DNA from: JAGQRJ01 sp041402045
Lineage (GTDB): Bacteria; Planctomycetota; J058
NCBI GenBank assembly: GCA_041402045.1
Contig: JAWKSZ010000084.1
Span: 1 to 32,600, forward strand
Direction of reading: 5' to 3'
Length of the DNA: 32,600 nt
This document shows, one piece after another, positions 7,610 through 11,980 of the stretch. A model generated the notes under the pieces. That model ran no database searches. It saw only the letters and a program-made list of their open reading frames with translations, and was not told where the DNA came from. The position numbers were made by a program, and so were the translations under genes. Positions within the stretch are counted from its first letter, which is position 1. Each line of letters opens with the position of its first letter.

Positions 7610-8941
7610 CCCCCGGCGCGGGAGCTGCATGCGCACGGGGTCCCGCGGACGGAGGGTAATGCTGACCCCCAGCCGCGGGGGGAAGGCGCTGGTGGCCACG
7701 AAGCGCCGGCGCTGGGCGAGGGTCGCGATCACCAGCCGGGCCTCGAGCATGGCGAAGGCCTCGCCAATGCAGATCCGCTGGCCGCCGCCGAAGGGGAAGT
7801 AGGCGAAGCGCGGGCGCTCGGCCTCGCGCCCCGGGGCCCAGCGCTCGGGGTCGAAGGCGTGGGGCGAGGGGAAGAAGCGCGGGTCGCGCTGGGTCACCCA
7901 CTGGCTCATGAGCACGATCGAGCCTTGGGGGATCCGGTAGCCCTGGATCTCGTCCTCGCCGATCGCCTCGCGGCCCATGATCGCCGCCGGCGGGTAGAGC
8001 CGGAGGGTCTCCTGCACGACCTGGCGCAGGTAGGGCAGGCGCTCGAGGTCCGCGAGCTCGGGGTCGCGGCCGCCGAGCACCTGCTCCAGCTCGGCGTGGA
8101 GCCGGGCCTCGACCGCGGGGTTCCGCGCCAGGGCGTCCCACACGTAGGTCAGGAGCAAGGAGGTCGTCTCGTGCCCGGCGAGGAGCAGGGTCAGGACCTG
8201 ATCCCGGAGCTGGCCGTCGTCGAGGCCGCGCCCCTCCTCGTCCCGGGCGGCGAGCATGGCCGAGAGCAGGTCGTCGCCGCTGGGGTCCGCCCGGCGCTCG
8301 CGCACGATCCGGGCCACGACGTCCTCGAGCTCGCGGCGCGCGCGGCGGTAGCGGGTGTTGCGCCGGGTGGGGATCCACGACCACCAGCCCACGGGCAGGG
8401 GCACCGAGACCGCGTGCCCGAAGAACTCGGCCACGGCGCGGAAGGCCTCGCCCACCCGCCGCGCGTCCTCGCTGCTCGTGGTCCCGAACAGGGTGCGCAC
8501 GGCGACCTCGAGGGTCAGCCGGGTCATGGCCTCGGTCACGTCGACCTCGTCCTCCCAGCTCGCCTCGGCCTCTCGCGCGCAGGCGACCATGGTCCCGGCG
8601 TAGGCGTGGATCCGCCGGGGGGTGAAGGCCGGCGCCATGAGCTTGCGGTCGGCCTTCCAGCGCTCGCCCTCGCTGGTCAAGAGCCCGTCGCCGAGCACGT
8701 CGCGCAGGCTGCGCAGGAAGCGGTCCTTCTGGTAGTTGGCCCGGTTCTTGACCAGCACGTGCTCGATCGCGGCGGGCTGCACCACGAGGAACACGTCGGC
8801 GCCGGCGTAGCGGCTGTGGGCGATGTCCCCGTACTCGCGGGCCAGGTCGCTCAGCGTCCCCAGGGGGTCGCGGGCGTAGTTCAGCGAGTTGCCGAGGAAG
8901 GGCAGGCCGGTGGGTCCCGGCGGGGTGGCGAGCGCGGTCAT
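7607..8941 (-). CDS. Cytochrome P450 monooxygenase
   Basis: A haem-thiolate monooxygenase of 444 residues inserting one oxygen atom into an organic substrate; substrate and redox partner are unknown. All diagnostic parts are present: the Pro-rich start (PPGPTGLPFLGN), the C-helix WKADRK, and the I-helix LLLAGHETTS oxygen-activation motif. The K-helix ETLR, the PERW motif and the haem-binding FPFGGGQRICIG with Cys391 as the iron ligand follow. There is no membrane anchor, and the general look (GHETTS, long C-helix region) is that of the CYP102/CYP4-like branch. It begins one base after the TetR stop, so regulator and enzyme form a tight operon that may continue into ribE. No ferredoxin or reductase gene is close by. 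Confidence 0.95.
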   Translation of the reverse strand: MTALATPPGPTGLPFLGNSLNYARDPLGTLSDLAREYGDIAHSRYAGADVFLVVQPAAIEHVLVKNRANYQKDRFLRSLRDVLGDGLLTSEGERWKADRKLMAPAFTPRRIHAYAGTMVACAREAEASWEDEVDVTEAMTRLTLEVAVRTLFGTTSSEDARRVGEAFRAVAEFFGHAVSVPLPVGWWSWIPTRRNTRYRRARRELEDVVARIVRERRADPSGDDLLSAMLAARDEEGRGLDDGQLRDQVLTLLLAGHETTSLLLTYVWDALARNPAVEARLHAELEQVLGGRDPELADLERLPYLRQVVQETLRLYPPAAIMGREAIGEDEIQGYRIPQGSIVLMSQWVTQRDPRFFPSPHAFDPERWAPGREAERPRFAYFPFGGGQRICIGEAFAMLEARLVIATLAQRRRFVATSAFPPRLGVSITLRPRDPVRMQLPRRG

Positions 8942-8942
8942 G

Positions 8943-9494
8943 TCAGATCCTCCCGAAGAGCATGCGGGCGTGGCCTTCGGCCAGGACCCGCTCCAGGTCG
9001 TCGTCGCGGCCCTCGATCAGGCGCCGATACAGGTGTCCGTTGGTCAGCGCCAGGAGCTGGCGCGAGGTGTCCGTGTCGATCCCCAAGAGCGAGGCCACGG
9101 TCGTCACGTAGAGCTCGGACGCGGCGCGGATCGCCCGCATGCTCTCGCTCTCCGAACCCTCGACCCGCAGCACCTCGAGCACGACCCGCACGTGGTGCGC
9201 GAAGCGCTCCTCGTGCTCGGCCACGTAGCGCTGCATGGCGAACAGCCGCTCCTGCGGGGTCGTGGTCCCGAGCAGGGTCTCGCCGAAGGCCACGTCCACG
9301 CGGGTCACGCCCTCGACCACCGCGTTCAGGAGCGCCTGCTTGTTGGGGAAGTAGTGGTAGAGCGTCCCGGTGGAGACCCCGAGCCGGGAGGCCGCCTCGC
9401 GCATGGTCAGCCCGTAGCCGCGCTCGGCGAAGAGCTCGATACAGCCGTCGACCAGCTCGCGACGGTAGGCCTCGTGATCCACTTGCTTGGGCAT
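8943..9494 (-). CDS. TetR/AcrR-family transcriptional regulator
   Basis: A predicted dimeric repressor of 183 residues. The N-terminal helix-turn-helix is clear: RELVDGCIELFAERGYGLTM, then REAASRLGVSTGTLYHYFPNKQALL, ending near residue 56. The C-terminal ligand domain is variable, as usual. ATG at 9494 (MPKQ) is chosen because it gives the standard family N-terminus; a further upstream ATG at 9539 would add 15 untypical residues. It is co-transcribed with the P450 gene, so it most likely controls its own operon in response to a P450 substrate or related compound. The upstream region is unusually AT-rich and holds short dyads that could be its operator. Confidence 0.92.
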   Translation of the reverse strand: MPKQVDHEAYRRELVDGCIELFAERGYGLTMREAASRLGVSTGTLYHYFPNKQALLNAVVEGVTRVDVAFGETLLGTTTPQERLFAMQRYVAEHEERFAHHVRVVLEVLRVEGSESESMRAIRAASELYVTTVASLLGIDTDTSRQLLALTNGHLYRRLIEGRDDDLERVLAEGHARMLFGRI

Positions 9495-9505
9495 GCGGGA
9501 AGCAT

Positions 9506-9565
9506 AACGCACGTTCGATATAAAACATAGCAAATCCACAAGAGGCTTATTTGCAATTGCTTGTG
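9506..9565. promoter_or_regulatory. AT-rich promoter/operator region upstream of tetR
   Basis: This stretch is far richer in A and T than its surroundings. It holds GCAAAT (9530-9535) and ATTTGC (9549-9554) as an inverted pair 13 bp apart, and an 8-bp palindrome GCAATTGC (9553-9560). A TATAAAA-like sequence also lies here. These fit a TetR operator overlapping a promoter, but no exact site can be fixed. Confidence 0.4.
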
Positions 9566-9619
9566 AAGTCCCTTCGCGGGAGGATCCGCCTCGTCACGGT
9601 AGCCGTATGAAGCGTGGTG

Positions 9620-9931
9620 ATGGAACTAGACCGCGAGCAGGAGGACTGGCTCTGTGCTCTACCTCAGCCGTCCCTGCAGGAATTCGCACGCGTCGTGGCG
9701 CTCTATCTCACGGTGCACGTCCGAGGCGTACTCACGGATCAGGAGCTCACCAACGAAGTGAAGCTCGAGCGCATTCGAGCGCTCAACGAGGTGGTTCATG
9801 TCGCCGTGGGTAGACCAAGAACCCCCTTGGCGCTGTTCGAAGCGCGCGACTGGTGTGCTGAGCACCACCCCGAGGTCGTCACATCCGTCGACCACGCCTT
9901 GCGGCGCGGAATGGAGACGCTCGACGCGTAG
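9620..9931 (+). CDS. Small hypothetical protein beside the tRNA array
   Basis: A 103-residue acidic, probably helical protein that I do not recognise. It reads well as a soluble domain: ELDREQEDWLCAL, then FARVVALYLTVHVRG, DQELTNEVKLERIRALNEVVH and a C-terminal FEARDWCAEHHPEVV. Roughly a quarter of its codons end in A or T, against only a few percent in neighbouring genes, and rare codons such as AGA and CTA occur. This suggests foreign origin. Start choice is open between GTG 9614, GTG 9617 and ATG 9620; the ribosome-binding site is weak. It ends 20 bp from the 3' end of the first tRNA and converges on the array. It could be cargo of the same acquired segment. No function is proposed. Confidence 0.55.
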   Translation: MELDREQEDWLCALPQPSLQEFARVVALYLTVHVRGVLTDQELTNEVKLERIRALNEVVHVAVGRPRTPLALFEARDWCAEHHPEVVTSVDHALRRGMETLDA

Positions 9932-9950
9932 CAGATCTCGATCTCCGAAA

Positions 9951-10022
9951 GGCCTATCCGGGATTTGCACCCGGTTTGGCGGTTTGAAAGACCGCCCTCT
10001 TAACTGCATAGACGAATAGGCC
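9951..10022 (-). tRNA. tRNA-Glu (UUC), elbow-swapped type
   Basis: A 7-bp acceptor (GGCCTAT/ATAGGCC), anticodon loop CTTTCAA with anticodon TTC, and T-loop TGCAAAT instead of TTCAAAT. The D-loop ATGCAGTTA has A18-G19 instead of GG. The D-stem has a G10-G25 mismatch. No CCA is encoded, and the base after the acceptor is U. It is a close paralogue of the Glu (CUC) gene at 10889. Confidence 0.85.
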
Positions 10023-10026
10023 AGAT

Positions 10027-10097
10027 GGGTCCGGAGGGAGTTGCACCCCCAACCGTTCGGGTAAGAGCCGACTGCTCTGCTGTTGAGCTACGGACCC
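10027..10097 (-). tRNA. tRNA-Lys (CUU), elbow-swapped type
   Basis: Acceptor GGGTCCG/CGGACCC, D-stem GCTC/GAGC, and D-loop AACAGCA with AG at 18-19. The anticodon loop is CTCTTAC (anticodon CTT) and the T-loop TGCAACT with G55. The outermost anticodon-stem pair is a G-A mismatch. Discriminator A; no encoded CCA. Confidence 0.85.
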
Positions 10098-10105
10098 GTG
10101 TAATT

Positions 10106-10178
10106 GCTTCCGCCAGGATTTGCACCTGGGTCGACCCGCTTAGGAGGCGGGCGCCTTCGTCTGCTCGGCCACGGAAGC
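10106..10178 (-). tRNA. tRNA-Arg (CCU), elbow-swapped type
   Basis: Acceptor GCTTCCG/CGGAAGC, D-loop with CAGA in place of the usual TGGT, anticodon arm CCCGC/GCGGG with loop CTCCTAA (anticodon CCT, reads AGG), and T-loop TGCAAAT. Discriminator A; no encoded CCA. Confidence 0.85.
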
Positions 10179-10183
10179 CAAAA

Positions 10184-10254
10184 GCCCTCGCCCGGAGTTG
10201 CACCGAGGTCTCCCGATTACGAGTCGGGTGCATCGCTGCCTATGCTTCGAGGGC
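10184..10254 (-). tRNA. tRNA-Thr (CGU), elbow-swapped type
   Basis: Acceptor GCCCTCG/CGAGGGC, D-arm GCAT/ATGC with loop AGGCAGCG (A18-G19), anticodon arm CCCGA/TCGGG with loop CTCGTAA (anticodon CGT, reads ACG), and T-loop TGCAACT. No encoded CCA; the following base is U. Confidence 0.85.
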
Positions 10255-10259
10255 GTGTA

Positions 10260-10331
10260 TGGAGACACCGGGAGTCGCACCCGGACTTCGACCGTGCGAG
10301 GGTCGCGTGATCCTGTTTCACCATGTCCCCA
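10260..10331 (-). tRNA. tRNA-Ala (CGC), elbow-swapped type
   Basis: Acceptor TGGGGAC/GTCTCCA with one G-U pair, D-loop AAACAGGAT (A18-G19), anticodon arm CGACC/GGTCG with loop CTCGCAC (anticodon CGC, reads GCG), and T-loop TGCGACT. The D-stem has three good pairs. The G3-U70 identity pair of normal tRNA-Ala is absent (G3-C70), although G4-U69 is present, so alanine charging is uncertain. Confidence 0.8.
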
Positions 10332-10342
10332 GGATTGAATCC

Positions 10343-10425
10343 GCCGTGAGGGAGTCGCACCCCCGTGACACCTTCGTGCATCCGCTTTACAGGCGGCTCC
10401 GGACCTCTACCGGCCTAACGACGGC
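10343..10425 (-). tRNA. tRNA-Tyr (GUA), class II, elbow-swapped type
   Basis: An 83-nt class II tRNA. The anticodon arm CCGC/GCGG has loop CTGTAAA (anticodon GTA), and the long variable arm has a GCAC/GTGT stem, as expected for bacterial tRNA-Tyr. The D-loop GGTAGA has A18-G19 and the T-loop is TGCGACT. The acceptor has one C-C mismatch (6-67). Confidence 0.82.
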
Positions 10426-10428
10426 TAA

Positions 10429-10499
10429 CCCCCCGCCGGGACTTGCACCCGGGACACGGCGTTCGAAGCACCGCATGATCTCTGCTTCACCACAGGGGA
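10429..10499 (-). tRNA. tRNA-Arg (UCG), elbow-swapped type
   Basis: Acceptor TCCCCTG/CGGGGGG using G-U pairs, D-arm GTGA/TCAT with loop AGCAGAGA (A18-G19), anticodon arm CGGTG/CGCCG with loop CTTCGAA (anticodon TCG, reads CGA), and T-loop TGCAAGT. No encoded CCA. Confidence 0.82.
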
Positions 10500-10506
10500 A
10501 GGAAAT

Positions 10507-10577
10507 ACCCCCACCTGGAATCGCACCAGGACCTTCACCTTCGGAGAGTGACGCCCTATCTATTGGGCCATGGGGGC
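10507..10577 (-). tRNA. tRNA-Arg (CCG), elbow-swapped type
   Basis: Acceptor GCCCCCA/TGGGGGT with a terminal G-U, D-arm GCCC/GGGC with loop AATAGATA (A18-G19), anticodon arm TCACT/GGTGA with loop CTCCGAA (anticodon CCG, reads CGG), and T-loop TGCGATT. It is a paralogue of the Arg (GCG) gene at 10663. Confidence 0.85.
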
Positions 10578-10581
10578 AGAG

Positions 10582-10651
10582 GGATCCTCCGAGAGTTGCA
10601 CTCGGGCCTGCCGGTCTTCAGCCGGTTGCTCTTCTACTAAGCTAAGGATCC
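10582..10651 (-). tRNA. tRNA-Phe (GAA), elbow-swapped type
   Basis: Acceptor GGATCCT/AGGATCC, D-arm GCTT/GAGC with loop AGTAGAA (A18-G19), anticodon loop CTGAAGA (anticodon GAA) on a stem whose outer A-C pair is mismatched, and T-arm CCGAG/CTCGG with loop TGCAACT. No encoded CCA. Confidence 0.85.
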
Positions 10652-10662
10652 AACACTGGAAT

Positions 10663-10733
10663 GTCCCCACCAGGAATTGCACCTGGATGTCCACCTTCGC
10701 AGAGTGGCGCCTTGTCTGTTAGGCCATGGGAAC
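10663..10733 (-). tRNA. tRNA-Arg (GCG), elbow-swapped type, unusual anticodon
   Basis: Acceptor GTTCCCA/TGGGGAC, D-arm GCCT/AGGC with loop AACAGACA (A18-G19), anticodon arm CCACT/GGTGG with loop CTGCGAA (anticodon GCG), and T-loop TGCAATT. Bacteria normally read CGC/CGU with an ACG anticodon edited to inosine, so GCG is unusual. Its anticodon loop differs from that of the Arg (CCG) neighbour by one base. Confidence 0.83.
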
Positions 10734-10739
10734 TGGGAT

Positions 10740-10809
10740 TACCCCCCGAGGAGTCGCACCTCGACCTTCAGGTTCAGAGCCTGACGTCCTACTCTTGGAC
10801 CAGAGGGCA
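10740..10809 (-). tRNA. tRNA-Gln (CUG), elbow-swapped type
   Basis: Acceptor TGCCCTC/GGGGGTA with G-U pairs, D-arm GTCC/GGAC with loop AAGAGTA (A18-G19), anticodon arm TCAGG/CCTGA with loop CTCTGAA (anticodon CTG, reads CAG), and T-loop TGCGACT. Discriminator A; no encoded CCA. Confidence 0.85.
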
Positions 10810-10810
10810 T

Positions 10811-10883
10811 AGCGGAGGAGGGATTCGAACCCCCGACTTCAAGGTTATGAGCCTTGCGAGCTACCGGACTGCTCCACCCCGCG
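10811..10883 (-). tRNA. Initiator tRNA-fMet (CAU), canonical elbow
   Basis: The only well-folded member with the ordinary elbow: D-loop AGTCCGGTA with G18-G19 and T-loop TTCGAAT. Initiator features are the unpaired position 1-72 (C1-U72), the A11-U24 pair in the D-stem (GAGC/GCTC), and the anticodon loop CTCATAA. The anticodon stem CAAGG/CCTTG has A29-U41 where most initiators have the third G-C pair. No encoded CCA. Confidence 0.92.
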
Positions 10884-10888
10884 ATGAT

Positions 10889-10959
10889 GACCTATCCGGG
10901 ACTTGCACCCGGTTTGCCGGCTTGAGAGACCGGTCCCTTACTGCATAGAGGAATAGGCC
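10889..10959 (-). tRNA. tRNA-Glu (CUC), elbow-swapped type
   Basis: Acceptor GGCCTAT/ATAGGTC, D-arm CTCT/AGGG with loop ATGCAGTA (A18-G19), anticodon arm CCGGT/GCCGG with loop CTCTCAA (anticodon CTC, reads GAG), and T-loop TGCAAGT. It shares most of its acceptor, D-arm and T-arm with the Glu (UUC) gene at 9951, so the two arose by duplication. Confidence 0.87.
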
Positions 10960-10965
10960 AGAAGG

Positions 10966-10985
10966 ACGAGCTCGAACGAGCTCGT
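10966..10985. repeat. 8-bp perfect inverted repeat between two tRNA genes
   Basis: ACGAGCTC, a GAAC loop, then GAGCTCGT. It lies just 3' of the Leu-like tRNA and 5' of tRNA-Glu (CUC) on the transcribed strand. It could be a processing or partial-termination hairpin, but there is no T run. Confidence 0.5.
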
Positions 10986-10987
10986 GA

Positions 10988-11060
10988 TTTCTCCCCGGGA
11001 GTTGCACCCGGAAACTCCTCGGTCTGAACAGAGGCGACTTTGCTGTTTGCCCAGGGAGTG
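10988..11060 (-). tRNA. Degenerate tRNA, probable anticodon CAG, elbow-swapped type
   Basis: The T-arm CCGGG/CCCGG with loop TGCAACT and the D-loop AAACAGCAA (A18-G19) are clear. The acceptor pairs only partly. The anticodon stem CCTC/GAGG leads either to a bulged stem with loop TTCAGAC (anticodon CAG) or to an eight-base loop. A Leu tRNA should have a long variable arm, which is missing. It is a relic or a non-standard tRNA; the identity is uncertain. Confidence 0.45.
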
Positions 11061-11066
11061 TGACAG

Positions 11067-11149
11067 GCCGCCAGGGGACTCCGACACCCCGCTGAAGCCA
11101 CTTGGTTTGGAGCCAAGCCCGGTCCTTGACCGACCTAATACATGGGGGC
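11067..11149 (-). tRNA. tRNA-Trp-like (CCA), degenerate
   Basis: A perfect anticodon arm CTTGG/CCAAG with loop CTCCAAA (anticodon CCA). Acceptor GCCCCCA/TGGCGGC has one mismatch. A D-arm GGTC/GACC with loop GGTCAAG is preceded by about five extra bases. The T-arm GGGG/CCCC carries an abnormal nine-base loop TGTCGGAGT. The variable region is about 10 nt. It belongs neither to the swapped nor to the canonical elbow class and may be decayed. Confidence 0.45.
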
Positions 11150-11253
11150 CTCTCGAGGCCTCGCCCGGCCCGAAGCCCGGGCTCACCCCCAACGGGCTCG
11201 CTGCGGCGGCTTCGCGCCTCGCTGCGCGCTCGCGGCTAGCGCCGCTCGCGGGC
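11150..11253. other. GC-rich non-coding spacer inside the tRNA array
   Basis: About 100 bp between the Trp-like tRNA and the tandem repeat. It is rich in short inverted repeats, for example GGCCTCTCGAGGCC at its start and CCCGGCCCGAAGCCCGGG soon after. No tRNA fold or credible reading frame was found in it. Confidence 0.5.
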
Positions 11254-11455
11254 GTGAACACCGCTCGCCGGCTTCCGCCGTGAACACCGCTCGCCGGCTT
11301 CCGCCGTGAACACCGCTCGCCGGCTTCCGCCGTGAACACCGCTCGCCGACTTCCGCCGTGAACACCGCTCGCCGGCTTCCGCCGTGAACACCGCTCGCAG
11401 GCTTCCGCCGGGAACACCGCTCACCGGCTTCCGCCGTGAACACCGCTCACCGGCT
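11254..11455. repeat. Tandem array of a 26-bp repeat (about 7.8 copies)
   Basis: Units begin at 11254, 11280, 11306, 11332, 11358, 11384, 11410 and 11436, an exact 26-bp period without spacers. Each starts GTGAACACCGCTCGCC and ends GGCTTCCGCC. Copies differ by single bases only (for example G to A in unit 4, T to G near the start of unit 7). The period is not a multiple of three, so the apparent Cys/Arg-rich reading frames across it are not protein repeats. It interrupts the tRNA array. Confidence 0.95.
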
Positions 11456-11522
11456 GCGATTGGATCGCTCACCGAGTCGTGGTTGGACCACGCACCGGCT
11501 CGCTCACGTTGTTGGAGGAGAC
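11456..11522. other. Spacer with a 6-bp hairpin between the tandem repeat and tRNA-Asp
   Basis: Contains CGTGGT-TGG-ACCACG, a 6-bp inverted repeat at about 11481-11495, on the downstream side of tRNA-Asp. No other feature was recognised. Confidence 0.4.
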
Positions 11523-11594
11523 GCCCTTGACGGGACTTGCACCCGCGACCTTCGGCCTGACAAACCGCTACTCTGCTAACTGAGCTACAAGGGC
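11523..11594 (-). tRNA. tRNA-Asp (GUC), elbow-swapped type
   Basis: Acceptor GCCCTTG/CAAGGGC, D-arm GCTC/GAGT with loop AGTTAGCA (A18-G19), anticodon loop TTGTCAG (anticodon GTC) on a stem with one outer mismatch, and T-arm GCGGG/CCCGT with loop TGCAAGT. The discriminator is G, as expected for tRNA-Asp. Confidence 0.87.
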
Positions 11595-11644
11595 AGTGAT
11601 CGGAGGCGCCGCGCACTCAGTGCGTGCGAGGCGTCTCCGGGCAA

Positions 11645-11710
11645 GGCGAACACCAGGGTTCGAACCTGGGCTGCGGACGTACACCGCCTCCCTTGCCGAG
11701 GAGACGCGCC
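11645..11710 (-). tRNA. tRNA-like relic at the 5' edge of the array
   Basis: A perfect canonical T-arm CCAGG/CCTGG with loop TTCGAAC and a D-arm CTCC/GGAG with GG in loop TCGGCAAG. The anticodon hairpin GCGG/CCGC has loop TGTACGT, which would give anticodon TAC but with G instead of U33. The acceptor is poor. An alternative fold pairs GCGTCTCC (11631-11638) with GGAGACGC (11700-11707) and GGCAAGG with CCTTGCC inside it. Probably a decayed tRNA. Confidence 0.4.
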
Positions 11711-11968
11711 GCGCAGGGGAGACCGCTCTCCTGTTCGCGTTCGGAGATCGAGTTGTAAAACAACCGGCTCGCGCGTTCGCCCGAAGCCCAGCCACGTGAA
11801 CGTCGCCCGCAGGCGTCGTCGTGAGTCGTAGCTGGTGGTGCGTTCGTGTTGCCCATTCACCCCCCTCTACGCGAGGGCTCCCGGGCGCTGTCAGGACTGA
11901 GAGATTTTTCTGAGATCGCGAGGGTCGACGCCCGCGCGACGGGCGGACGCAGCGGGGGAGGAACGGGC
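11711..11968. other. Intergenic region upstream of the tRNA array and the rhomboid gene
   Basis: About 260 bp without a credible gene. It must hold the minus-strand promoter of the tRNA array. A 13-bp dyad GTTGTAAAACAAC at 11752-11764 is a candidate regulatory site, and CCCTC-TACGC-GAGGG near 11867 forms a small hairpin. No clear -35/-10 pair for the array could be fixed. Confidence 0.4.
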
Positions 11969-11980
11969 TACGATCGCGCC
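11969..11980 (+). promoter_or_regulatory. Leaderless promoter: TACGAT six bases before ATG
   Basis: The -10-like TACGAT (11969-11974) is followed by six bases and the rhomboid ATG. No Shine-Dalgarno lies in between. Spacing is identical to the sites at 2596 and 29071. Confidence 0.5.

Noticed and set aside
10025..10948. Open reading frames with repeated PGxAPG or GVAPG peptides on the plus strand
   Set aside because: The repeated peptide is the antisense translation of the shared tRNA T-arm sequence. The tRNA folds on the minus strand explain it.
9951..11149. Dismissing the tRNA array as pseudogenes
   Set aside because: Most members have well-paired acceptor, anticodon and T-stems and standard anticodon loops, and the D- and T-loop changes occur together. 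Decay would not give this. Only the members at 10988, 11067 and 11645 look decayed.
11254..11455. CRISPR array
   Set aside because: The copies are directly adjacent, with no unique spacers and no cas genes nearby.
11183..11616. Cys/Arg-rich repeat proteins (SRRKPASGV units) on the minus strand
   Set aside because: They are translations of the 26-bp tandem repeat, and because 26 is not a multiple of three the same peptide appears in several frames. They also run through tRNA-Asp.
9951..11710. Integrative element with integrase and attachment sites at the tRNA array
   Set aside because: No integrase, transposase or flanking direct repeat could be found within the window, so mobility remains only a possibility.
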